Assembly: GCA_008973525.1 (NCBI GenBank)
Contig: WACJ01000343.1
Coordinates: 1 to 64,000, forward strand
Length of the DNA stretch: 64,000 nucleotides
Direction of reading: 5' to 3'
Origin: Stenopsyche tienmushanensis
Lineage: Eukaryota; Arthropoda; Insecta; Trichoptera; Stenopsychidae
Position numbers and translations under genes: made by a program. Below are positions 11,906 to 22,397 of this stretch, piece by piece; the first letter of the stretch is position 1, and the number at the start of each line of letters is the position of its first letter. A model generated the notes under the pieces. The model made no database searches, was not told the DNA's origin, and worked only from the letters and a program-made list of their open reading frames with translations.

Positions 11906-13078
11906 CCAGAACCTCTAAACATAACGCAATCCTATCGCTTTCAAAATCCGAACACCATGCATTTTTTGACGAAAACCGGTATGCAATTAATCATACATAT
12001 TTATTGTAACCCGGCCCTTTGATTATATGCAACCAATAAAAGGAAGATGGCCCGAGCGACGGCGGGAAAGAAGCCTCACAAAGATAATGCCCATAAATTC
12101 ACCGAGGAAGAATACTTACAGATACAGTGAATTAGCCGCTGACAACTTGCGTCATTGGATTCTTTATTGCTTAATAAGCAGGATTACTACATTTTAGACA
12201 TACGGGAAATGCAGCAGTTCTCATAAATCCAATCAAAGGTCGTCGATGACTAAAGCGACGACTAGGGCCCCAGGGCGCCATGAACTCATCCCATGCCATT
12301 CTGCAAGCAACTATACAGGATAACCGATGCAAGGCCGACACTTTCGAGTCGACAACATCGAAGATCCTTGGATCATCGAAAGGAATGTTTGCAAAAAGAT
12401 AAATTTCGACTTCACCTCGGCGAGATTGATGAGTTTCGAAACAAATAATTTACTCCAACCACAGAATATAAGGAAATTCGGTGACAGTAAAACGAATTTA
12501 AGTAAACATTTTTAGATTGGCCACAAAATTGTCTTTCGAAAGTCTGAGCATCGGATACGACCGCAGCGATAATATTGACAGTGTTCTTTTAGAACAGCGC
12601 TTCGAACGATATCGATGCGAATTGAGAAGCGCTGATCTTAAATCGAAATCATGCAATGCAAACATTTTGAACGGGATCGATGATCTATGGAAGAAATTGA
12701 AATCATGCTCTGCTCAAATACATGCGTACATATATTTTGTGTGCAAATATATTATTGCAAATTGAAATATTTAAAAAAAAAACCGCAAAGTTAGTTGTTT
12801 AGGCAATATCTTTCGGTAATATATTCGTAATAAGCTATGAGTCCTCATCTTCATGTCATTACATTTATTGCTAGATTTCAACCAACACTTATTAAGGCAA
12901 ATTTAATTTTGAGATTTGAGCTACAAAATGGTTTTGCAATCGTTTTTTTCTTAATCTAATGATGTTGCTTTTGCTATAAGAAGAAAAAAATACGGTATCA
13001 AAAAGTTTTTTATCCGATGGAGGAAAATTCTGATAAGAAGAACAATGTAGAAAAAAAAGATATTTCATTTGCATTTTA

Positions 13079-13412
13079 TACTTAAACCTTTTTTTGTGCG
13101 GTAGATGCCGAAAATCGCACAAAAAAGTTATGACTTGAAAAAGTGAAGAAGCGTTCCATGGATTTTAAAAACCGCATAACTTTGAAACTGCTCTATAAAA
13201 TATATCCAAAATCGCATAAAAAAAATAATAATAAAAACAGCAAAACAATAAGGCAATTGAAAAATAATATTTATGCTAAAATTTTAAGGATGTCAGTTTG
13301 AAGTAAATTAATCAATTAAAACTTGAGTAATGATATCTTGATACGTTCTCTTTATGAAATTAAAAAAAATCCCATAACTACGAAATCGCACAAAAAGAGG
13401 TTTGAGTGTGTA
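13079..13412. mobile_element. GTGCG inverted-repeat element, short complete copy
   Basis: Left end CTTAAACCTTTTTTTGTGCG and right end CGCACAAAAAGAGGTTTGAG form an imperfect inverted repeat of about 27 bp, with TA steps outside. The interior is AT-rich and non-coding, consistent with a non-autonomous DNA transposon. Superfamily not certain; TA flanks would fit Tc1/mariner-type. Confidence 0.6.
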
Positions 13413-13857
13413 TATAATATTTTAAAAATTCCGGGTTATATTTGAATCGCTCCCGTATGAATGTGAATTTTGTATCTACTATTTTTTTAATCGATATTTT
13501 TATATTTTTTCGTGACTGTGAATCAGAATTGAACCGTAATCCAAAACCGGACAAACAATATTTTTGTTGGTACAAAATTCGGAATTAAACCGGTTCGAAA
13601 ATATCGGTTTATTTCGGTTCGGTACACGTCTTACTCGAAAGAGAATTTGGTTTGATTTTGTATTAAGATCCAGCAAAACAAATTAGGTCCTTCTCTCAGT
13701 TTTATATTTTCTAATTATAATTAAACAAAGCCAAGAACCCTGTATGCTTCAAACGTAAATATACATATTTGTTTCATTTCATTAATGATCAGAGCCGTAA
13801 CGAGGGTAAGAAGCGCACGTAGCAAATATCTAGCTGTAACTAAACAAGCTCGTAGTG

Positions 13858-14395
13858 TATCCAATCGGTCCGCTTTTCGGACCGCTGACATGATGAATTA
13901 ACGCCTAGCGATCGGACGCCATTCCCGAGCATGTCTACAGAGCGATTACGAACTCTTATTATAAAACGAAACTGTCTGAAGAAGACTGATGGGGTGGGTT
14001 GTTTAAATTATACAATCGGTCGAAAATATCATTGTCTTTCTTGTCCGCCCAATGTTTAAGCGATGACGAAGAAAGGAGTGATTAGACAACTTTTTGTGTA
14101 TTATAAAAACGGGCAGAGTTAGGCCAGATCCACACTATGGTGCCAGTAACGGTTCGATCTCGCTCCGGTCTCAGTCCGATCAAATATTCTTACACGAGAA
14201 ACAATGAGCGTATTTACACTCTGGAACGATACGATAGTGTGAATATGCTCATTGTTTCTCGTGTAAGAATATTTGATTGGACCGAGACCGGAGCAAGATC
14301 GAACCGTTACTGGCACCATAGTGTGGATCGGGCCTTAATCAGTATTGATTCATGTAAAGTGGAATGGTTAAATAAAATAAAAACAATGTGAATTA
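13858..14395 (+). repeat. Dispersed repeat A, copy 2, interrupted by a foldback element
   Basis: The repeat A core (CAATCGGTCCGCTTTTCGG) begins at about 13866 and continues through a segment shared with 52017-52123 (GACGAAGAAA, AAAACGGGCAGAG). It resumes at 14337 with ATCAGTATTGATTCATG and ends near AATAAAATAAAAAC. The 14122-14334 foldback lies inside it. Confidence 0.7.
14122..14334. mobile_element. 213-bp foldback (near-perfect palindrome) MITE with TTA duplication
   Basis: Two arms of about 97 bases, from GGCCAGATCCACACTATGG to its inverted copy ending GTGTGGATCGGGCC, separated by a loop of about 17 bases. TTA lies directly outside each end (14119-14121, 14335-14337). The uninterrupted site is seen in repeat A copy 5 near 52.1 kb (CAGAGTCAATCAGTG), which confirms the borders. 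A 3-bp TWA-type duplication fits PIF/Harbinger-derived MITEs; that class is inferred. Confidence 0.85.
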
Positions 14396-15012
14396 TCGGC
14401 TGCATCACAGAGGTTCTTAAACTTATGTAATCCGAGGACCTTCTCTTGAACATTTTTTTTGCGGACCCCATCTCAACCCTAGGTAAATTAAACTGAACTA
14501 AAAATTGAAAATAAAACAGAAAATCAAAACCGAACCATTATATATTTTTATGATTTAACCAGAACGTAGAGATAAATACGCTTTTGGATATATTATATAT
14601 CGGACATGTTGATCTGTCCCATGATCACACATCAAGCATTTAATTCTAAGGAGAAAAAGCGCATATAATAAATTAAATATTATAATACAATTGCCAAACA
14701 TAACTAAATAAAATGATTATTAGATGGTATTTAAAAATAATCAACATACTAAAACCTAGGGATCATTAACAATTAATTTTCTAGCGGGTACAGTTTGAGA
14801 ACGCTATTAAATTGTATGAGATTTTTGGTGGTTTAGCTATAAAATGTGGTTCGATTATTACAACAACATTTCATAATCTAAAAATGGAACTAAATTATAA
14901 AATCGTATCAGTCCCGAACGGTATCTTATTTAGAAAATTTCGATCGTTTTAAGCCATTCGAATAGATTTATTATAATCGAAATTCAGTCGGAAACATATA
15001 TACATTTTATCA

Positions 15013-15045
15013 TTATCATCATCATCATCATCATCATCGACTTAT
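15013..15045. repeat. (CAT)n microsatellite
   Basis: About nine consecutive ATC/CAT units. Such runs often mark 3' ends of RTE-type LINEs, but I see no LINE body next to it. Confidence 0.6.
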
Positions 15046-15449
15046 AAGCCATACGTAATAGAGAATTATATTTCAAGGATGGAATCTCAATTTGGCGGAA
15101 TTGATGGAATATCTCTCCGTCTACGATAACGATCGGATTTCAGCAATAAATTCAGCATTGTCGTACATTGCGAATGTCTTTCGCATGATCTGCATCCACC
15201 ATTATCATAATACGAAAGAAATAAGAGAGAAATCAGCATGTTCTCGAAGCAATCTTCATTATTTTACAAGTGGAAGACCGATTGACCTTCGCGAAGAAAG
15301 AAACTAATGCGATATCTGGAACCTTAAAGGTCGAACGTAAAAGTCAACCTCGATTGTACACGTTTGTATCTACAGTGAGATAGTTCTTTGTAAATTCGCC
15401 GATAGCACAAGAAAGCCCATTATATAAACGTGTCATGAAAATGGAAGAA

Positions 15450-16090
15450 AGGAGTGAAAATGATCAATACAAGTCAGATTAGTATCAGATCATCGATTAG
15501 GCGTATGAATTTAAATAGCACGCAATGCGCTGAAAATACCGGATATTCGATACAATGGGGTATTTTAACATTGTATAGTTTCTTTTATAAGGGCAATTCT
15601 TACATATATATAAACGCCAATCTAGATTTATATTCAAAGAGCATGCTCTCAGGGGTAGGTATAATTGATATGCAATCGACAGGTAGAGTGTTAATTTGTG
15701 TAGTAAATACATCGTTACCGGTGATGTATTTACTACACATCGACTCTAATAATGTGAATATCGATATGAAATATAATAGATACGGGGTTCAGATTTTTTG
15801 TATTCCTCCGTAATATAATTACGAATCACATCAAAGTATTATAGTATATAAATATTCATCTGCAGCGACGGAAATAAATAATTTGTCGAGAAATCGGGAA
15901 TACCTCCAATTGTGTTGTTTTTATCTTTTCTTAAATAAATAAAATTCTTTCGCCTTCAAATGATTTTTTATATGAAACAAATGGACTGATTAGTAATTTT
16001 TGATCTAATTTATCAATGTAATTTCTTAAACTATTAAAAATCCCAGTCCCGGAATCCCGAGACTGATTCTGGGATGGTCTAATGAAATCC
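15450..16090 (+). mobile_element. Decayed hAT-family remnant, copy 1
   Basis: From 15723 to 15905 and again to about 16085 it matches 61020-61650: a shared TTACTACAC start, a frame with YNRYGVQ and FCIPP, AAATGGACT.ATTAGTAATTT, and the ends CCCAGTCCCGGAATCCCGAG. The segment corresponding to the hAT dimerisation domain of the 61-kb copy is missing. No intact reading frame. Confidence 0.55.
15697..15739. repeat. Perfect 17-bp inverted repeat
   Basis: TGTGTAGTAAATACATC at 15697-15713 and its exact reverse complement at 15723-15739, with a 9-base loop. It sits at the junction where similarity to the 61-kb hAT remnant begins. Confidence 0.7.
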
Positions 16091-16450
16091 CGAAATCATG
16101 CTGTTTTTGCCTTTAAAATTAAGAACTTGCAGAAGTAAATTAAAATAAAATCGATGAAATGAGCACGATGACATTTAAATATAACAAACCAAACCGGAAT
16201 TCGATTCGATTTATCGAATAATTTATCCTGTACTTTATCAAGAACCTTGACGAAATTAAAGGAAATAAGTAACGTGTACTGGAATCGATACAATTTCTTC
16301 AAGGTGTTCATCTATTATTTTGCAGTGTTTTTTTCATGCAAGGAAATGTCTTTAAGATGCATTCTATAAATCCAGCTTTACATTTCTGTTACAAATGTCA
16401 AAACATTGCATTGAAATTTGTAAAGTTTAAAATTATTTAACCACTTGAAC

Positions 16451-16475
16451 GTTAGCGACTCACCGGTGAGTCAAC
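16451..16475. repeat. GACTCACCGGTGAGTC palindrome
   Basis: A 16-bp perfect palindrome (GACTCACCGGTGAGTC) related to the longer one at 23551-23589. Upstream TTAACCACTTGAACGTTAGC suggests the end of a small TTAA-type element, but no second terminus was found. Confidence 0.5.
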
Positions 16476-16569
16476 AACCTACATATGTATATTGTAGAAA
16501 ATAAAAGCGCAACGCGTTTTATTTTTAGCTGAAACTTTGATAATTTCAGTGTATTATTCAGTTATTATA

Positions 16570-16715
16570 AAATCTATTATAAAATATATAAAAATCAATG
16601 TTTGTTTGTTCGTATTTAATGCGCTTCCATATCGTTCATCCGACTGCGATAAAACTTTGTCAATTTACTATTTACACTTGCGGGAATAACACAGGCATAG
16701 TAAAAATATTGTATG
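16570..16715 (+). repeat. ~130-bp dispersed repeat D, copy 1
   Basis: Shares TATATAAAAATCAATGTTTG, GTTCATCCGACTGCGATAAA and CATAGTAAAAATATTG with copies near 19.3, 25.0 and 36.6 kb. The class may be Helitron-associated, because the 36.6-kb copy ends in CTAGTA. Confidence 0.6.
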
Positions 16716-18790
16716 ACGCATATTGGTCTGATGAAATGAAGTTTGGATCTTCGAGACGAGAGCGAGTGTCCATATGCTTTTGTATCTCAGCTCTACGGTT
16801 TGCGCTATACGTGACCTAAAGCAATAAAACACATTAAGCGCTTATGGCTCTCATTGAGTTTGGAGAGAAACAGAGACGGAGAGAGTATCTTGCAGTTCGG
16901 AGACTGTGAATGGGAGATAAAGACGAGGAGAGCATTTTACGTACATCGTACGATTGTATAGAACTTTAACTCAAATGTATCGACTAATAATGTTATGTGA
17001 ATGATATAATGAATCGATTTCAAGTGTATTGTTTATGTTTACTTGGAGAAATGGCCAAATATTGTATGCTATCGACAGTGTTTATTTATTTATATACAAG
17101 CTTCATACACGCTGCGACGGTCCTGACAGATAAATGGATATATAAATATAGCATCTAAGTTTAAGAGCACACTACTCAAAGAGCTTAGGGTTTCATAGAA
17201 TACACTTCTTTTGCATCTCCAGTAAACCGACGGTTTCGTTACCTGCTTCATAAATGATCATTGCTTTCTAAGACATTGAGTATCATTCAACAATCATTCA
17301 TTCACAGTTATTTGGTGTTTTTTGAATCGCAGAAGTCCTCTTTATCGCCGATGCCAATAGCTTATCAATGTCAAAAACAAATTGAATTACCTTATGTAAA
17401 TTACGTGTTTTGACAGTGAAAAAAATTCAATATCACTGTCAGTTTCTACGAAACGATTCATTATATAGTCATTAGCAACTATAAATCCGCGCTAAAAACA
17501 TATCCAAACAGGACAACCATCCCGATGTTTTTCTTGTGTATTAAAGCGCGTCTGATTTATTTAACACTATCGATTCCTTGGGGGTCAACGTAACATTTTT
17601 GCATAATCATTTCACATTCATCGAACCCTCGTCAGACAACGACCCTAAAACGTAGACGTACGTTAAACGCTCCGCACAATACCATATCGCGTGTCTCCGG
17701 GACAAGAGTGAATTGGACAACGTCATTTCACGTGTCGGTGTTTGGAAAAAAGTAGTTCAATCGCTAACGCTTTTCGGCTTGTAATCGAAAGATCACGTGC
17801 CTGCGTACCGAGGGTTAAAAGGAAGCATGCGAGCGCTTCCGAGAACCACGCATTTCTCAGAAAACCCAAATGTGAGGTTATGTGAGCTGACCACAACGGT
17901 CTAAATTTAAAACTTTCGCGGGAAGGTCAAGTGTAAATGTCGAGTGAATTGCAAAAACACGCCTCAAGACTTTGAGATGATGCTATGCGAAGGTCTAAGT
18001 CCTTATTATAAGACTTAATCGTCATCATCACTCTGTAACCCTCAATTAAAGGCGTTAGTCAAGAATATGATGACCGTGACCCTATCGTCACTCTTGCGCA
18101 CATCTTCGAACTCGCATCGATCGTGATCGCTTATTTATACAAATTCATGTAATTGCTTGCGCAATTATGCGCACAAATCAAATAATGAAGACAACAAATC
18201 GATTTATAGCAATTGGAAAAAAAGGCACACTTGTACAATTGCAACAAAGGGTCATATTAAGCGCAAATTAGAGACGTCTTGCGGATTGAAATGAAAAGGT
18301 CACTGTATTGACTGCAAAAAATACATCCTCAAACGTATTATTTATCTGCTATAAATACATATTAATGAACTCTGAACGGTATTGCAAAAAAAAATAAATC
18401 AAAGGACGTTCATTTCTAATAATTTTCCGAATGAATTCTGCTATGATTTATTGGGATTTTATGCTGTTTTGCGGGCGAAAAAAAATCTCGTTGCTCTTGC
18501 AGATGAAAGGAGATTGCGACGGAAATGCGGTCGTATAAAAGAATATACGATTCGACGTAAAGATATAAACGGAATAGGTATGGCGTGTACGACTTTGGGA
18601 GCTTAGGGATCCAAAGCCAAGAAAATGCGGGCATTTATTAAATAAACGAATAAATACAAAGGGGAATATCATGAATAAAAGTAATGGATGGGGGGGTCCA
18701 ATCGCCAACGACGATAGTAAAAGTGGTTTTGCTGATTCCGTAATATTTATCGATGATCCGATAAATGACAGTATACCGCGATGATGTGAC

Positions 18791-18859
18791 CTGTAAATAA
18801 ATATTATGTAAATGTTCCCGCAGTACAACTTTAGCCACATCTAACGAAGTCCTAGCCAT
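18791..18859 (-). CDS. Candidate 5' coding exon of the RING gene (speculative)
   Basis: On the minus strand an ATG opens 23 codons (MARTSLDVAKVV...NIYLQ) ending CAG before GTCACA, in phase 0 as the 6857-6919 exon requires. Residue use looks protein-like, but GTCACA is a weak donor, the joining intron would be about 11.9 kb, and the frame stays open beyond the donor. This is inference only. Confidence 0.15.
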
Positions 18860-19322
18860 CTTTTATCGAAAGTAGATGACTTTCATATGAAAATAGTATA
18901 TGTAAACTACTTATAGATTAAACAATAGCTTTATAGAATTTAGTTTTGAAAAGTGTTATTAATACTTATTGAAAAAAATAGATAAGAAAGCATGTTATGG
19001 ATGAAGAATCGAAACAATTGTACCGTCAAATTCGTAATTGATTGATGTGCATTTGGAAGGCTAAGCATGATATTGGGATCGTGTATTATATTTTGCCTTA
19101 AGTGAAAAATATTTAATCAGTGTTTTGTCAGGGTCAACGGATGGTTTTGAAAAATGAAAGTATTTCTCAGAGGGCCATCGAAGGTAGCAAATCCCTAGGG
19201 CAGATCAATGTCTGTAAATGCAAAATGCATTACAATTAATGTTTAAAAATATCTACACTACCGACAACAAGTTTGGAAACACCTGTTGCATGAAGAAACT
19301 CATGCATTATTGATATTAAATA

Positions 19323-19575
19323 TATGCCTAATATATAAAAATTAATCTTTGTTTGTTCGTATGTAATGCGCTGCCATACCGTTCACCAGATTGCGATAAA
19401 ACTTCGTCTACTTATTGCTAAGAATTGCGCAAATAACATAAGCATAGTCTAATATACAAAAATAAAATAAAATGTTTGTTTATATTTTATGCACTGCCAT
19501 ACCGTTCATCAGATTGCGATAAAAAAATTTCAACTTATTGTTTGCATTTTTGCAAATAATATAGGTATAGTACAA
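19323..19575 (+). repeat. Repeat D, head-to-tail pair (copies 2 and 3)
   Basis: Two consecutive diverged units, each beginning AATATA.AAAAT.AA and containing ATACCGTTCA.CAGATTGCGATAAA then CATA.GCATAGT. Unit length about 126 bases. Confidence 0.65.
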
Positions 19576-19830
19576 TTAACTTACATTAGATGCATTTTCT
19601 TGAAGTATTTTCAAGAAACTCTCCTTTGATAATTTTCCGTCGATATTTATTAAATATCCAGTTTATTCAGCTTTAAAAAAAGTCCCATATCATCACATTT
19701 TAAATTCCGTATTTGATTCTAGGCCCAATACACACTGTTGAAGCACGTTCCAATTTTGTTTGGTAAATTCGTCCGTCCACAAGTTCAATTTCTGTGTTTT
19801 TGTATTCAGAATAAATTATTTAATTTGGGT

Positions 19831-20065
19831 GCAAATTAGATGCTCTAGTTTCATTAAATTTTATGATCAACTAAGGAGCCGTAAGACGACAATCTCTTTT
19901 AAGCGATAATATAATTCAATATATCCTCAGTATCTGTAGTAGATTTTGGGCGGTCCGGTCTTTTACTGTCCTTCAAAATCCCAGATACAGTGCACCCCTT
20001 TGATGGAAATGTGCATTTATTTAGCAATTACACTGAGTGAAAAGCCTTCATTTCATGGTTTAACG
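19831..20065 (+). repeat. Dispersed repeat C, copy 2
   Basis: Same orientation as the 10386-10617 copy, sharing TTAGATGCTCTAGTTTC, GTAGATTTTGGGCGGT and the TGAGTGAAAAGCCTT end, with roughly one in seven bases changed by eye. Confidence 0.65.
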
Positions 20066-20647
20066 ATAGAGGTGCTAATTACGATACCTAAGGCTTTGAG
20101 CGATCGGATAAAACCTTCATTTGAGCTCGATCTTGATTCGATAGAATTAATATAAAGACCAATTTTATGCACACTTGTGAGTTATAGAAGTGGCCAAAGA
20201 ATATGTGGATTGTATAGTATTATGCCTATTGTTAAGTATAAAATAGACTCTAAACGATATTAACATCATCGTTCTCCGCGATTTTCATGATTTTCCGCGA
20301 CCTAAATCTGAATCGATTTAAATCCAATAAAGTATTTATGAAATTGAAATTGCGTGTTTAAAGAAATCGTAAAAGACGCATTACAGCAAACGTGGAATAA
20401 TATTTTCAGATCCAAGAAAAATCGCTTATATCGTAAAAGCCGAAGGTGGCTCAATTAGATATCAACCATTTATAGTTCCTGCCCTTTTATCTTATTGTAT
20501 ACGTCATTATAATAGATTTTTCATGTGGTAAAGGCTTTTAAGTATAATTTAATCAAGGATTATTCTGTCAATTATATTGAATCCTTTTTGATATTTCAAC
20601 AAAAAATCCCCCCCCCCCTCGGAAATCCAATTTATTGTTGCTTTATA

Positions 20648-20850
20648 GTTGCTTCCGTGATCGTAAAGATCATAGAAAATGCCGCAAAAAACCCTAAAAG
20701 TGGATGGAATGGCCACAAGGTTCGAATGCCCAACCGGTCCGCTTTTCGGACTGCTGATGTGACGAATGAGCGCACATACAGAATGATTACGAACTCTCAT
20801 TATCAGTGTTGGTTCATGTAAAGTAGAATTGTCGAGTAAAATAAAAACCA
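20648..20850 (+). repeat. Dispersed repeat A, copy 3
   Basis: Begins GCTTCCGTGATCGTA, contains AATGCCGCAAAAAACCCTAA, CCAACCGGTCCGCTTTTCGG and TTACGAACTCTCATTATCAG, and ends in AAAATAAAAACC. A short stretch present in copy 1 (GCGCCTTGCGATCGG) is deleted. A run of 12 C lies just upstream at about 20610. Confidence 0.7.
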
Positions 20851-21469
20851 TGTACATAAATACTCAAAATATTTATGCTGACTTGATAACGGGAGGATCT
20901 TCATATTTTGATAACAATGCATTAAAATCCTAATCGAATAGGATAGATGTTGTGGGATCAATGTCCATCCAGCTCCATGGAGCACAATCTGAGATTTTCT
21001 TATTAATAAATTTGTACGTTTTTTTTAAACTGAATATTCGAATACTTTAATATTATGGATATTTGAATGGTTATCGTTAATCGAAATTGAATAAAAAGTG
21101 AAAGACGCTCGACAGCAAAAGGGGAATAATATTTTCAATGACATTAGTGATATCCAAGATGAATCGTTGATGTCATATTATAGCTCAATAAATGTATGCA
21201 CTTTTACATCATTACAGCAGAATATTGAAATATTAATAGGGCATTCAAATACTATTTGCCAAGGCTATATGCATAAAAATGTTGTTGTTTTTTTTAAATA
21301 ATCATTTTGATTGAAAACCACCGGTTATGCTCGCATTTATTGCTCTTTTGTCCCGATTGACGAATGTTTTAATATATATTTGTGCTAGTATAGGCAAATT
21401 TATAAAATATCCAAGGCGGATTGACGAGGGTTGCGGTTATTGTTAACCCATCGAGCCCCGGTGGGTGGT

Positions 21470-22345
21470 TTTTGGAGATGATACGCGCGTCTGTGCGTCG
21501 GCTCCCACCGCCTATCGCCTCTCGCCTCCCACCGCCCGCCTCCCTCCTCGACTCCCGTAAATAATTCAACAATCGCAGTCAGATTTTGAGCCATCGCACT
21601 CACTCGGATTTAATTCCGTACTCTTTATTTTACGCTAGGCCGCTACTGGAGGCAAACACGCGGGAGCGCCGCCATACTATTTTTTTTTTTTTTGAAAACG
21701 TTCAAAACAAAAGGCGATCGAGGCGCATAAGTTCGCTCATTTTCAGCCTGCCCTCCAAGCGGTCGAATCGTTTTGTAAATCGCGACCGAAGCTTCGACTG
21801 GAATCATCCAGCGTCGAAAGCTTCGAGCGGGACGCATTTTTTTGCGTGAACCTCATCGATCAAATAACGGCCATGACAATTCGATTTTGTCGTTCGCACG
21901 TTTGACGAAAATGTCAAATTATATAAATATTCCGATTTGAATTTCGGGCAATTCAAGCATTAAATGCCTTAATTTTTTACGCTCAATTGGTCTGGATTTT
22001 GCAACGATTGAAGATGTCGACGAATCGAGCGGAACCCCGATAGATACATTGTATAACGAATTTAAATATCGAGAAAATCATCAATCGAACAGTGACTTTT
22101 GTTCAAGTGACAGTGCCAGTGAAAATGATGCATTGAATCGTCGCAGTGCTTGGATTTAATCGAATGCAATTCAGAACGATCATTGTCAATTTAGCAACGA
22201 TGGCTGTCAACAAATATTGTTGCTAAGTTAGCGCATTAAAAAAATAATTTTGCAACCCACTGTGCGGAATTACGACGAGAATAGAAATCGTTTTGTAAAT
22301 TAATTTAGTTTCGGCCGGCTTTTTGCTCGGAGGAAAATTTGCAAA
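21470..22345 (+). promoter_or_regulatory. Probable promoter and 5' UTR of the lipase gene
   Basis: GC rises sharply here, with a pyrimidine-rich CTC/CCC tract at 21500-21550, unlike the surrounding DNA. A TATATAAATA lies at about 21917, 430 bases before the ATG, and GCAAAATGG gives a good insect start context at 22346. The transcription start is not determined; assignment rests on position before the signal-peptide exon. Confidence 0.3.
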
Positions 22346-22397
22346 ATGGTGCTATTGTTGACGGCGGCCGTCTGTCAGATCTCTTCTCTGCTATTAG
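22346..22397 (+). CDS. Lipase exon 1, signal peptide
   Basis: ATG in GCAAAATGG context, 17 hydrophobic codons and one extra base before donor GTGAGG. The spare G joins GA of exon 2 to give Gly. No other suitable signal exon was found between here and 37718. Confidence 0.6.

Larger units (their letters stand above)
6920..22345. other. Repeat-rich region between the RING and lipase genes
   Basis: No exon is certain here. Part is presumably the 5' intron and promoter of the RING gene. It holds the dispersed repeats listed separately. Between them (6920-7440, 8465-10385, 14396-15420, 16780-19320, 20110-20645, 20850-21300) I see AT-rich sequence and chance frames only. Confidence 0.5.

Noticed and set aside
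12046..12765. Frames such as ATGGCCCGAGCGACGGCGGG and an 82-codon frame at 12517
   Set aside because: First stops after 27 codons; the others show no family motif and no splice partner.
14119..14391. Two opposed frames with nearly the same protein (MVPVTVRSRSGL...)
   Set aside because: They arise because the foldback element is a palindrome; no evidence of a gene.
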